Assembly: GCA_026168455.1 (NCBI GenBank)
Contig: CM047425.1
Location: 29,068,548 to 29,132,547, forward strand
DNA from: Theocolax elegans
Taxonomy: Eukaryota; Arthropoda; Insecta; Hymenoptera; Cerocephalidae
DNA length: 64,000 bases
Direction of reading: 5' to 3'
This document shows, piece by piece, positions 23,480 to 34,203 of this stretch. The notes under the pieces are model-generated. The model had not been told where the DNA came from. It saw only the letters and a program-made list of their open reading frames with translations, and ran no database searches. Position 1 is the stretch's first letter. The number at the start of each line of letters is the position of its first letter. The position numbers were made by a program, and so were the translations under genes.

Positions 23480-24261
23480 TGCTGATAGTAAAGTAATAGA
23501 ATGCCGGTGAATATTTGGTAGAGGAATGGACGACCGTGTTTAATGCAAAAAAAATTCGCTTAGATGTGTGTCCCAATTTCTATGATCATCAGCTAAATAG
23601 CTGTTGATCATTGGCTTTATATTTCTGTTTACCCTTTCGGCGATCGTTGTCGGTGATCAAGTATTTGGGACATCCCCATCTATTTATTACTTTGCATCGG
23701 CTCTTCTTAATGCCTTCATCTCCACGTACCTCGTGAATAGGTCTTCAAATACAATAATGTATTTATATCTGCTGCGACTACTGTCCAGGGTGCACTGATG
23801 TTCCTGCCTTCCAAAATATCGGCGAGAGCGTGTTGGCTGCTTTTATGAGCTTGGCATTCTTGGCAAGCTTTAACATATTGACATGTATCCATATATATTC
23901 CTGGCCAGTAATAATATGTAGCCAATCTAGCATATGCCTTGTCAATGCCTAGATGGCCTGCTTGCGGCGTATAGTGGACTTCGTATAGGACTCTTGCTCG
24001 GTCATTTTGGGGTAAAATCAACTTCCAGGCATCGAGGTCGGGTTCGAGGGGATCTATTAAAGGATTGGGACGGTGGGCGTATAATAGATTATTCTCTATT
24101 CTTAGGTCGGGGTACATACTGGGGAATTTGGCTACTGCTATTAATTTTGTCTGATACCAGGGATCGCTGCTGTCTATTGTTATGGCTGCTACTGCTTCAG
24201 TGTTCTCGAATGCTCGAGATAATGCATCCGGCACTTTGTGTAACGCTCCTTTGCGGTGCAC
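23480..24261 (-). pseudogene. pol: Gypsy B RNase H end and integrase (broken)
   Basis: The intact stretch 24261-23716 encodes the end of RNase H (KVPDALSRAF), then the integrase HHCC finger (HYTPQAGHLG, CQYVKACQECQ) and the first core Asp (VVAADI). After a frameshift, core residues persist in another frame (FEDLFTR, LITDN, NWDTHLSEF). Integrase C-terminal domain is not found. The N-terminal piece recurs at 22290-22570 because of the tandem duplication. Not functional. Confidence 0.85.
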
Positions 24262-24302
24262 AAATTTTATATTTTAATTTTGCAGGATGGTATTCAAAAG
24301 GG

Positions 24303-25215
24303 CTAATCTCCTGTTGGATCCTTAATATTATGCAACGAGAGAAGACTGTGGTGATCCGTTACTACCGTGAACTCTTCCCGTTGCAAATAATCCTTAAGTC
24401 GGTCTACACACCATAACACGGCCAAGCATTCCTTTTCCGTGACTGTGTAGTTCCGCTCAGCTTTGCTTAGGGTTCTGCTCACATAGTATATCGGATGCTC
24501 TTCTCCGTTTATCTCTTGAGTGAGAACTCCGGCTATAACATAATCGCTGGCATCAGTTTGGAGGGAAAATGGGAGAGAAAAATCGGGTAGGGCTAAAACG
24601 GGGGCTTGGGTGAGGGCTAACTTCATCTTTTCGAACGCTTCTTGCTGCTCTTTGTGCCAGTGCCATCTGACATCTTTCCTTGTAAGATAATTCAACGGTG
24701 CTTGGTAGTCTGCTATTTTGTCGATAAATCGGGAATACCAACCGATTAATCCGGTAAATCTCCGTAGCTGCTTCAAATTAGTGGGGGCTGGGTATTCTAA
24801 TATCGGCTTTATTTAGTCATTATTTGTTAGGTAACTTTATAACTTAGGTATGTAACCTCCGCGCAACAAAATTCAGATTTTTCGCGGTTTAGCTGCAAAT
24901 TGACTTTCTTAAGGGCTGGTAATTCTATTTTGAACCATCGAATGTGTTCCTCAAAGGTTTTGGCTGTGATGATTATATCATCTAAATAAGCAAAACACAT
25001 TCGGTTCCCACTCTGGCTTTATTAAATTGTCCATTATTTTCTGGAACATGGCTGGATTTGCTAGACTAGCATTTGCTAGACCGCAGGGTACGCGGGTGAA
25101 TTGAAATAAACCCTTTCCTGGAAGGGCGAAGGCTGTTATTTCTCGGCTTTCGGGGCCTAGGGGGACTTGATGGTAAGCTTGGGACAGGTCTAGCTTCCTT
25201 ATGTAGCGGCTTTCT
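24303..25215 (-). pseudogene. pol: Gypsy B RT second half and RNase H (broken)
   Basis: Minus-strand RT resumes at 25215 with RESRYIRKLDLSQAYHQVPL, continues to the catalytic YLDD (24977-24988), then thumb and RNase H (QTDASDYVIAG, KECLAVLWC, TDHHSLLSL) to 24303. Frames are broken near 24990 and 24790-24830. The first half of the same RT lies at 40343-40852, on the far side of the R1 insertions. Confidence 0.88.
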
Positions 25216-25228
25216 CGTAATAGATATA
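25216..25228. repeat. Target-site copy at the 3' side of R1-1
   Basis: CGTAATAGATATA. Related copies (CGTAATTGATATA) stand at 31570-31582, 33269-33281, 38843-38855 and 40330-40342, that is, at every junction of the R1 cluster with Gypsy B or with itself. Confidence 0.75.
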
Positions 25229-26625
25229 TATAAAAAAAAACCGAGCTAGATCGATGTCTAACACATTGATCATTGCCGCCGTACCTCGCCTCTGGCATAC
25301 CGGCGGTTGTCCTTGTCACGTCTCTTTTGCTATGTACTTGTCTTCCTTATCTTAAACTGTGACGGTTTTTGGACTACGGAACTTTCCAGAGTTCGCATTT
25401 GTCTTTTCCTTTTTTTGCGATTTAACTCTTTCTACGTTCTCTCTTGTGCTTCGGTTTTATTTTTTATTTTTTATTCCTTTTTTTTTATTTTTCTTTCCTT
25501 TCTATTTTTGGGGAACTAGGGACTAGGACTTCCTACTCTTCCTACTTCTTTCTTCTCTCTTCTTTCTCTTCCTACTCTTCCCTCTTACACTTCGGTCTAT
25601 TACTTATATTCGGGTTTTGCCTGACATGACACTCACTTATACTACTGAATATATTTATTTCCGTTTCCCTGACATGAGCACGTGGTTTTATTGGCTAGGT
25701 CCATTGGCAGTATGTTAGTGGTTCTCAAGGAGGTCACGAAAGTCTAGTATAAAATATGTCTCATTTTAATATTGAGGACGCTGTCATCGATTCTGTATAC
25801 TATACCCAATATCCTAATATACTCTTTGCAGTTGCTATATTCTTCTCTCTTCCTAATGTCTTCCTTCTTCTTTCTTCTTCCCACCTGCTTTGTTTCTTAT
25901 TTTCCTCTATCTACTTTTATAAAAGAAGGAGTTCCTACCTAGCGTCCATTCCTTCTCCCTGACTTTCATACCCTTTCACACTATCTTTCAAACTTTGTCT
26001 TTCATCTCCATTCTTTCTTCTTTCTCTCCATTGCCATTTTTCCTCTTTCAGCGTCATTCATTCTCGTCAGTTATATTCTTTCTAATAGAATGTGTTAGTT
26101 TACCTATTGTCTAGTATGATAAGCTATCTTGATTACCTCTGTATCTATTTCCTTTCCTATTCCTCCATTTGTTAGTTACAATGGAAATCTTTCTAACCTA
26201 ACTACTTTTATTCCCTTCTCACTTATGCTTTTCCTTTTCCTCTCTCTTTCTCTCTTGTCTATCTGAGTTCTGGAATATTATCTATCCCTAACCTATTCAC
26301 TCACTCTCTTCCCTTAAGGGGTCAAGCCTGGGTTAACTGCTCAAAAAATCGATTTTTTTTTTATTAACTTTTTTTAAAGTATTTCTTACATAAAACATTA
26401 TCCCAAAATTTGAAAAAAAACAAAAAATTTTTTCGCAAGTTATAATTGAAATAAAGTAAGCATTAACAGACATTATTTCTCTAAAATTATTTTTGCAAAA
26501 AAAACATTTTATTTTAATTTAACTAAAATAATAATTGCGAGGTTTTCGACGTTTACATACAAGTATATTAAACGAAGCAACTATCAAACGTAGAGCATGC
26601 TGGTTTAGTTACTTTTTGTGGAAAT

Positions 26626-26940
26626 ATGGATTTGCCGAGTCCAGTTTCTCACAGTAATTATGACATTATTAATACAGAGATAAAAAATGTTTGTAAAGAA
26701 GTTGGTAAACAGTCTATGAAAGCAACTGTCGAGCAAGTATATGATTCAACAAGTCAGAATTGCCATATAAGTCTATCAGGTGATGGTTCTTGGAGGAAGC
26801 GAGGATTCAATTCTCTTCAAGGTGTTGATACTGCATGAGAATGAAAAAGTAATTGACGTTCCTCCAAAGCAATCTTTTTGCAGAGCATGTGAATTGCGAC
26901 CAGAAGAAGAAACAAAAGAATATAGAGAGTGGTACTTTAC
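26626..26940 (+). pseudogene. Mutator/Kolobok-like transposase fragment
   Basis: The open frame 26626-26838 encodes ...SLSGDGSWRKRGFNSLQGV, a motif I associate with Mutator-like transposases (the D in SGDGSW would be a catalytic Asp). After a one-base frameshift near 26820 coding resemblance continues with KVIDVPPKQSFCRACE and EYREWY, matching the usual CxxC-containing continuation. The rest is missing or too decayed to read. ATG chosen at 26626. Confidence 0.55.
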
Positions 26941-27938
26941 GGTATGAAATATACTAATTATATTGGAGGTTTGAAACACTTTCACAAATAAGTACACATA
27001 AAATAACTTCAACCACATAATATCGCACTAAGCACAAATACACTGAGCATAACAAAAACTTGTTTATAATTTTATCTGTATTCTGCAAATATTGTATATC
27101 TAAGTGTTGACACATTGGTTATGCTGAAATGGAGAAACAAAGAATCAATTTCTTGACAAAATATAAATTTAAGGTTATGCAAATACTTATCTGATATAAT
27201 TTGTTCATGCAGTTTTATAAACCACTTGTTTTTTTTACTTATTTTATTTAGATATTATATAATATAATATATATAATATATAATTCTACTTGATATTATA
27301 ATAGCTTAAAACTGAACTACAAACGTGTGGCTGGTGCACACTTCCATTAGCAGTTGTAACACTATATATGCCTCTCTCTTTCTCTATCACGTGACAAGGC
27401 TATCCAAAAAATCAATAATCTTATGGAAGACTTGTCATGTGAGAGAGAGAGAAAGAGATATTGTACACAACTGTCAAACAGTATTTGTTTTTACTGCATT
27501 CTTTACACATTTTTAATTAAATTTAATGCTTATAATAAAAATTATAATCATATAATATAGTATATGATTTTTTATCAAAATATTTTTTAAAATCCATATA
27601 ATCATGCATTAATATTCAATAATAGCAAAGTATTCTTGTAGTTTTAAAAAATTTTATTCCTCTTTTTACAAAGAAACTGATTTTTGAAGTTGATTTTCTG
27701 TTATTTTAGATAATACATGTATATTAAAAAAATATACTGAGTATTATATTAATAAAACCAGAAAAAAGGCATTATAAACCTATTAAATATATATATTATT
27801 AAGATTATATATATATAAATTGTATGATACCTGAAGAATACGGTATTAGAATTATAAAATAAGTAAAACTTTAAATCTAATAAGTGAAACTTTAAATGCA
27901 TTTATCTCATTAATGGTTTTTTTATCATTTTAGCTTAC

Positions 27939-28249
27939 TTGCCGCAGGATATTTCAGAGCCAGGTTGATAAATCACTTTCAAATTTTGGGAAAAATTTTA
28001 AAATATATATTTCTACGGACTTATGTTGCCCAATTTTCAAAAAGATAAGTTTTAGGTGATTGTTATATACGTATACGTACATAACATTCACTATTTTTCT
28101 TATTATTATCAACTTTTATATTTAATACATTGTTATTAATTTTTTTTCAGAAAAAGAAAAACATAAGTCTGTAAACATATGTTCCATAAACATTTTAAGA
28201 CTTATTAGACATTAAAAGATGCATTCAGTGCTTCAATATCCTGCGGCAA
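27939..28249. mobile_element. Possible nested MITE with 15-bp perfect inverted ends
   Basis: TTGCCGCAGGATATT at 27939-27953 is perfectly inverted at 28235-28249. The 311-bp interval is AT-rich and non-coding. No clear target duplication was resolved. Confidence 0.4.
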
Positions 28250-28436
28250 CTGCAAAAATTGATCAATTTTTTAATATCATTATAAGTTTAATAACCAGGA
28301 TTAAAAATGCATAATAAACATTTTTTATATTGATAAATATAAAGTATAATATATATATATTATATAAAAAAAAAAATTTATTCTAATAATAATTGTTTAT
28401 TTATTTAAAACATTTAACCCAGACTTGACCCCTTAA

Positions 28437-29930
28437 CTCCTCTGTTTGCGTTTCCTCCTCAATTTCCACTATGTCTACGACTAAATCTCTTTCTAGAATT
28501 TCCGTAGCATCCTTTGCGAGTAAGATTTCTTTTGTCATTCGAGTCAGCCTCTCGGTCCCTTCCTTTGTTTCCAATAAGGCTTTTGTGTTTCTCCTTCCTG
28601 CCTCTGTCTCCTGCATGTGTTTTAGTCTTATTTGTTCGTACTTCACGCATTTCCATATGACATGTTCTGGGGAGTCTATCTCTCCGCAGCTGCACAGGTC
28701 TGATTCTACGAAGTTAAATCGCTTTCTGAAAGTTTGAAAACTTCCGTGTCCACTAAGAATTTGCATTAGATATTTGCTCGGTTTAAGCCACGTCTTTTTC
28801 CTTCTTTCTTCCACGTTTGGCATTATCTCATACGTATGTCTGCCCTTTATAGAGTTATCCCACCTCGACTGCCACACTTTCCTCAGTTGCTTGTCCAGTT
28901 CACACCTTGCATTATATTTTCTCTTCCATTCATTGCTTGGTAGAGGATTCTCCACCGTCTGGTATGTGTAATTCATGTATTTAAATTCCTTGTTCTTCCT
29001 TATGTAATACATTCCTATTCTTTTTTCACAATCCAGATCTATCGGCAAGTGACCCGTTATCATTGTGATGGACTCATTAGAAGTGGTTCTATATGCTCCC
29101 GTTGTTTTCATTAGAGCAAATCTTTGTGACATTATGAGCTTTTTCTTTTGGACATTATTTGCGAGTTTAAACCATCCTGCTGCTGTGTACGTTATAATTG
29201 GTATATATACTCCTTTGTATATTATTTCCAGAGAACGATAGCCCAAGCCCCACTCGTCTCTAGCTAATCTCGCTAACCTTTGGAAGATTCTTTTGGTTTT
29301 CATTGAGATCTCCGTGACATGATGCTGCACACTTAGGCCTTTGCCAAATGAAACTCCCAGATATTTTATCGGTTCCTGTCTTTTAATTCTCTTGCCATTT
29401 ATTTTAATTACTGGGTAACATTTTTCATGGAATGTTCCCTTGGCTAAGAGCATGCCACATTTATCTGGTGCATGTTTCATTTTGACCTTTTTGCTCCATG
29501 TCAATTGCAGCTTGTCCTCTTATTTCTAGTTCTCTCCTGGAGTCTCCTTCTACTATTACTGCCTGGTCATCTGCATAGGCTATCGTCTCATGTCCTTCTC
29601 TCTCTAATGCGTAAAGTATTTCGCCGAACACTACGTTCCATAGGATCGGCCCCAGTAGTGAGCCCTGGAGACAACCTTTTGTCACATATTTACTCGCAAA
29701 GTTGCCACCTTCGGAAATGATTACTTTCCTATTACAGAGGTAATCCCTAATTATTTCATACAGTCTCCAGGGGCATCTCATGTGTCTTAGCTTTTCCAGT
29801 ACTCCCGGCCACCATACGTTATCAAATGCTCCCTTTATGTCAAGAAGCATTATGATCACGTATTTCTTGTTGGATTGTTTCGCTTTATTAACTACATAGA
29901 CTATCGCATCTTCTGTGGATCTATTCGTAC
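28437..29930 (-). pseudogene. R1-1 ORF2 remnant (RT second half and C-terminus)
   Basis: Begins in the middle of RT (RSTEDAIVY near 29925), with LLDIKGAFDNVWWP, GCLQGSLLGPILW and catalytic YADDQA (about 29575), then a 1-nt frameshift around 29480 and an open stretch of ~360 codons. This ends with a CCHC-type finger (CSCGEIDSPEHVIWKC near 28670) typical of R1-clade ORF2 proteins. Endonuclease and the first half of RT are deleted. The final codons are displaced by the TTAA transposon at 28433. Confidence 0.85.
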
Positions 29931-30940
29931 TAGCACGAAGTCCTGCACTTTACAAGATTGGTAATCTACAAATATTCTCCTCTTTTCTAGTAACATACTT
30001 CTCATTTCCGGTGTAACTTCTACTACCCAGTTCGTCCTAGTTCCCTCTTTCTTTCCGGTTCTGAATTTTGGGGTTATCTGTCTTTTGGCCTCGTCTTGTG
30101 TGCATGGATTTTGTTCTGCTATTATTTCAACAATTTCTTTCTCATTTATGTTCTTTGGTAAGTCATAAATGATCAACCTCGGTTTCTGTTTCGTTGGTCT
30201 CGTCATTTCGAAATGTTGTTTCAGTTCCTTCTTATTAAGAATCTTTTGCAGAGATTCTTCATTCTCCGTTTCTATCAACAAGCCCTTATTAATCGTGCGT
30301 AGGCTTCTTATCTGCACTTTTTCTACTCTCGGTCTGAAGTCCGCCTGAAATTTCTGTTTCATCTCCTCCTCTGTCTTAAAAGATTCAGCGATTTTCGGTC
30401 TTATCACTAGCTTGTGATTTTTCGGGTTCTTTATATTTACCTGTTTTGCCGTTTCTTTCGGCGCCACAAGTCTTTTCGCGACCCCTGCGTACGACTCTTG
30501 TTTCCTTTTATCTCTCTCATTCAGCGATTTTATCTGTCCTTCCAGATACGCACTTTTCGCTATTAATGTTTACATTATCGCATGAATGTTGTGAAGAGCC
30601 GTATGCGCTCTCTCGCTGTCTTTTTTGACGATATATTTCTTTATCGTCTCTATTTGTTGCATTACATACATTGGCGTTTCCAATATATGTCTTTCTTTCT
30701 TGCATTCAGGACGGACCTCAGTTTCTGTTTCCAAATCTGATTCCGAAGAGGAGCTCGAACTGTTCATGGTCTTTCTACTTGTCCCTGGTCTATGTCTCTT
30801 TTGGTCCTTCGACTCCCCCTCCGAGGAAGACGACAGGCCACGCTTACCCGTTTTCTTATGAGTACTTTTCTCCTTTGTAGTTGTTGCTGTTGCTGTAGTT
30901 TCTGTGGGGTTGGGAACTCCTGTATTTTCTTATCTGTGCA
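29931..30940 (-). pseudogene. R1-1 ORF1 remnant
   Basis: Similar to ORF1 of copy 2 in the Ser-rich acidic region (30767-30570) and the middle domain (30467-29931: RSLRTINKGL, IIYDLPKNIN, FVDYQSCKVQDFVLV). Several frameshifts are present. It stops at the deletion point just before the zinc knuckles. Confidence 0.8.
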
Positions 30941-31578
30941 CCATTGAATTTTTTATTATTTTGTTCATTTTTCATTTTTGTATTAGTGTATTCTTTGTGC
31001 ATCCTCTAGATTACACGACGCAGTAAACTCTAGCAAGTTATTCGGTGATCACCCATTAGCAGTTGTAGTTTTGACGGTTTTGACCGTGAGCCTTAAACGT
31101 ATCGTGGCCTCGTCAAATACAATTTAAACCTCCGAGTGCCGCTTCCCTTCCAGGTGCCACCTGGAGCAACCTCAGCAAGTTTAATTTTTACACACGCTGC
31201 TACAGGGCAGCCCGACTAACTGGCGAAGAAAGCCCGGGCCCTGGTACTATCGTGCGGTCCGGGCGTGCACGATCGGCGATCCGCACGCCGACCTCCCGGT
31301 TTATATGATGTACCCTCTTTACATCCAGGTATTCATAGTACTTCCCGTCGAGCTATAGGTTTTCACTACCTCTCTTGCTTGGCGCACTGCGTTGTCGTGT
31401 CGCAGATACGTTTACCCTGAGTTTGCGTCTTAGCACTAGCCGGCCACCTCTCCAACCGACCAATGCCCATTGCTGCGATTTAGCCTACCGAGACGCTGAA
31501 GTTTACAATGTCAGCCATCGGCGTTTCCGCCTCTGGCGGCGTGGACGCACGCAGTTGGTTTTCCAGAGGCGTAATTGA

Positions 31579-31623
<45 letters not shown>

Positions 31624-33277
31624 GAGCTAGATCGATGCCTAACGCCGTACCTCGCCTCTGGCATACCGGCGGTCGTCCATGTCACATCGTTTATTCCTAT
31701 CTTTCTTGTACTTCTTATCCTCGACTGTGACGGTTATTTGGACTACAGAACATAAAGAGTTCGCTTTAGCCTTTCTCTGCTCTTGCAATTATGCTTTACT
31801 CCTTTGTTCTTATTTATTGCTTCGGTTTTATTTTTTATTTTTATTTTTGTTTCTTTGTTTCTTTGTTTCTTACTTTTGCGCTTTTTCAGGGGAGCAAGAC
31901 CAACTTTTATGAGGTTTACCTCTTGCCTTTCCTTTCTCTTCTTTCTTCCCTTCTCTCTTCTTTCTTCTCTTCTCTCTTCTTTCTTCTCTCTTCTTTGGCT
32001 TTTGCCTAGCCTACAAGAAGGAGTTCCTATTCACCTATCTATTCTCTCACTCACCCTTTCTTTCATTCTGAGCTTTTACATTCATCCTTTCCTTTCGCTC
32101 AAATTTCATTCTACGAAAACCCTTTTTCCCTATACGGAATGTTAGTCATTATGTTAATTAGTACAAAATCTCTATCTACCTTGATTACCTCTGTTCTACT
32201 ACCTTTGTTAGTGCGACATGTATTAGTGCGACTTTCGATTTTTGCCTATCTACTATCTTCCGTCTTTCACTCATTTCACTTTCTCCCTCTGCTCACTTAT
32301 GCTTTCCTTTCTCTCTACCCTATTTCTATTTCAGGAAGATTAACTGTACCTACTTCTATCTCTCACACTTCGTCTTCCTCTGTTCCTACTACTTCTGCTA
32401 TTGTCGCGGTTAAAGCCAAGTCTTTTTCTAGGTCTTCGGTAGCAATCTTTACAAGCATAATGTCTTTCACCATCATGGTTAATTTGTCTACGCCTTCTTT
32501 GGTCCTTCGACTCCCCCTCCGAGGAAGACGACAGGCCACGCTTACCCGTTTTCTTATGAGTACTTTTCTCCTTTGTAGTTGTTGCTGTTGCTGTAGTTTC
32601 TGTGGGGTTTGGGAACTCCTGTATTTTCTTATCTGTGCACCATTGAATTTTTTATTATTTTGTTCATTTTTCATTTTTGTATTAGTGTATTCTTTGTGCA
32701 TCCTCTAGATTACACGACGCAGTAAACTCTAGCAAGTTATTCGGTGATCACCCATTAGCAGTTGTAGTTTTGACGGTTTTGACCGTGAGCCTTAAACGTA
32801 TCGTGGCCTCGTCAAATACAATTTAAACCTCCGAGTGCCGCTTCCCTTCCAGGTGCCACCTGGAGCAACCTCAGCAAGTTTAATTTTTACACACGCTGCT
32901 ACAGGGCAGCCCGACTAACTGGCGAAGAAAGCCCGGGCCCTGGTACTATCGTGCGGTCCGGGCGTGCACGATCGGCGATCCGCACGCCGACCTCCCGGTT
33001 TATATGATGTACCCTCTTTACATCCAGGTATTCATAGTACTTCCCGTCGAGCTATAGGTTTTCACTACCTCTCTTGCTTGGCGCACTGCGTTGTCGTGTC
33101 GCAGATACGTTTACCCTGAGTTTGCGTCTTAGCACTAGCCGGCCACCTCTCCAACCGACCAATGCCCATTGCTGCGATTTAGCCTACCGAGACGCTGAAG
33201 TTTACAATGTCAGCCATCGGCGTTTCCGCCTCTGGCGGCGTGGACGCACGCAGTTGGTTTTCCAGAGGCGTAATTGA

Positions 33278-33321
<44 letters not shown>

Positions 33322-34203
33322 GAGCTAGATCGATGCCTAACGCCGTACCTCGCCTCTGGCATACCGGCGGTCGTCCATGTCACATCGTTTATTCCTATCT
33401 TTCTTGTACTTCTTATCCTCGACTGTGACGGTTATTTGGACTACAGAACATAAAGAGTTCGCTTTAGCCTTTCTCTGCTCTTGCAATTATGCTTTACTCC
33501 TTTGTTCTTATTTATTGCTTCGGTTTTATTTTTTATTTTTATTTTTGTTTCTTTGTTTCTTTGTTTCTTACTTTTGCGCTTTTTCAGGGGAGCAAGACCA
33601 ACTTTTTATGAGGTTTACCTCTTGCCTTTCCTTTCTCTTCTTTCTTCCCTTCTCTCTTCTTTCTTCTCTTCTCTCTTCTTTCTTCTCTCTTCTTTGGCTT
33701 TTGCCTAGCCTACAAGAAGGAGTTCCTATTCACCTATCTATTCTCTCACTCACCCTTTCTTTCATTCTGAGCTTTTACATTCATCCTTTCCTTTCGCTCA
33801 AATTTCATTCTACGAAAACCCTTTTTCCCTATACGGAATGTTAGTCATTATGTTAATTAGTACAAAATCTCTATCTACCTTGATTACCTCTGTTCTACTA
33901 CCTTTGTTAGTGCGACATGTATTAGTGCGACTTTCGATTTTTGCCTATGTACTATCTTCCGTCTTTCACTCATTTCACTTTCTCCCTCTGCTCACTTATG
34001 CCTTTCCTTTCTCTCTACCCTATTTCTATTTCAGGAAGATTAACTGTACCTATTTCTATCTCTCACACTTCGTCTTCCTCTGTTCCTACTACTTCTGCTA
34101 TTGTCGCGGTTAAAGCCAAGTCTTTTTCTAGGTCTTCGGTAGCAATCTTTACAAGCATAATGTCTTTCACCATCATGGTTAATTTGTCTACGCCTTCTTT
34201 GGT
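30807..34203 (-). repeat. Tandem duplication (2 x ~1697 bp) spanning the R1-1/R1-2 junction
   Basis: 30807-32503 and 32504-34203 are almost identical. The unit runs from the end of R1-2 ORF2, through its 3' UTR and T tail, into the 5' UTR and ORF1 start of R1-1. The junction is at a shared TTTGGTC. It creates a chimeric minus-strand frame (32363-32701) joining ORF2 end to ORF1 start, not a real gene. Confidence 0.92.
31582..31621. repeat. A40 run (sense-strand T tail of R1-2)
   Basis: Forty consecutive A on the plus strand, directly between the R1-2 3' UTR end (CCGAGCTAGATCGATG) and the target-site copy. In element sense it is poly(T). A second run of 39 is at 33281-33319 in the duplicated unit. 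Confidence 0.85.

Larger units (their letters stand above)
21256..23889 (-). repeat. Tandem duplication (2 x ~1317 bp) in Gypsy B 3' region
   Basis: 21256-22572 and 22573-23889 are nearly identical (occasional 1-bp indels). The unit covers the start of integrase and the 3' non-coding region; the junction is at a short shared CCATA/TCATA sequence. Confidence 0.92.
26318..28432 (+). mobile_element. TTAA-flanked DNA transposon, Kolobok/Mutator-like
   Basis: TTAA at 26314-26317 and 28433-28436 flank inverted ends GGGGTCAAGCCTGGGTTAA and GGGGTCAAGTCTGGGTTAA (one mismatch in 19). It was inserted in the last codons of R1-1 ORF2. A transposase fragment at 26626-26940 resembles Mutator-like transposases. 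TTAA target choice plus such a transposase points to the Kolobok superfamily; piggyBac is the alternative. At 2.1 kb with only a fragment of coding sequence, this copy is non-autonomous. Confidence 0.65.
25232..31582 (-). mobile_element. R1-clade non-LTR element, copy 1 (internally deleted)
   Basis: Minus-strand element. 5' UTR from 31569, ORF1 remnant 30940-29931, fused by deletion to ORF2 remnant 29930-28437, then a TTAA transposon insertion, 3' UTR 26313-25241, and a run of nine T in sense orientation (25232-25240). Its 5' UTR is ~270 bp longer than that of copy 2. It lies downstream (in sense) of copy 2 in the same orientation and at the same target sequence. Confidence 0.85.

Noticed and set aside
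31582..31621. Plus-strand poly(A) as the 3' end of a plus-strand retroelement
   Set aside because: The sequence before it is the R1-1 5' UTR in reverse and the sequence after it is the R1-2 3' UTR in reverse; no plus-strand ORF belongs to it.
32363..32701. Minus-strand 112-codon ORF
   Set aside because: A chimera created at the tandem-duplication junction, joining R1-2 ORF2 end with R1-1 ORF1 start.
31679..32708. Long hydrophobic plus-strand frames in the R1 3' UTR, repeated at 33377-34113
   Set aside because: They are the complement of an A-rich UTR and of ORF2, giving Phe/Leu/Ser-rich translations, and recur because of the tandem duplication.
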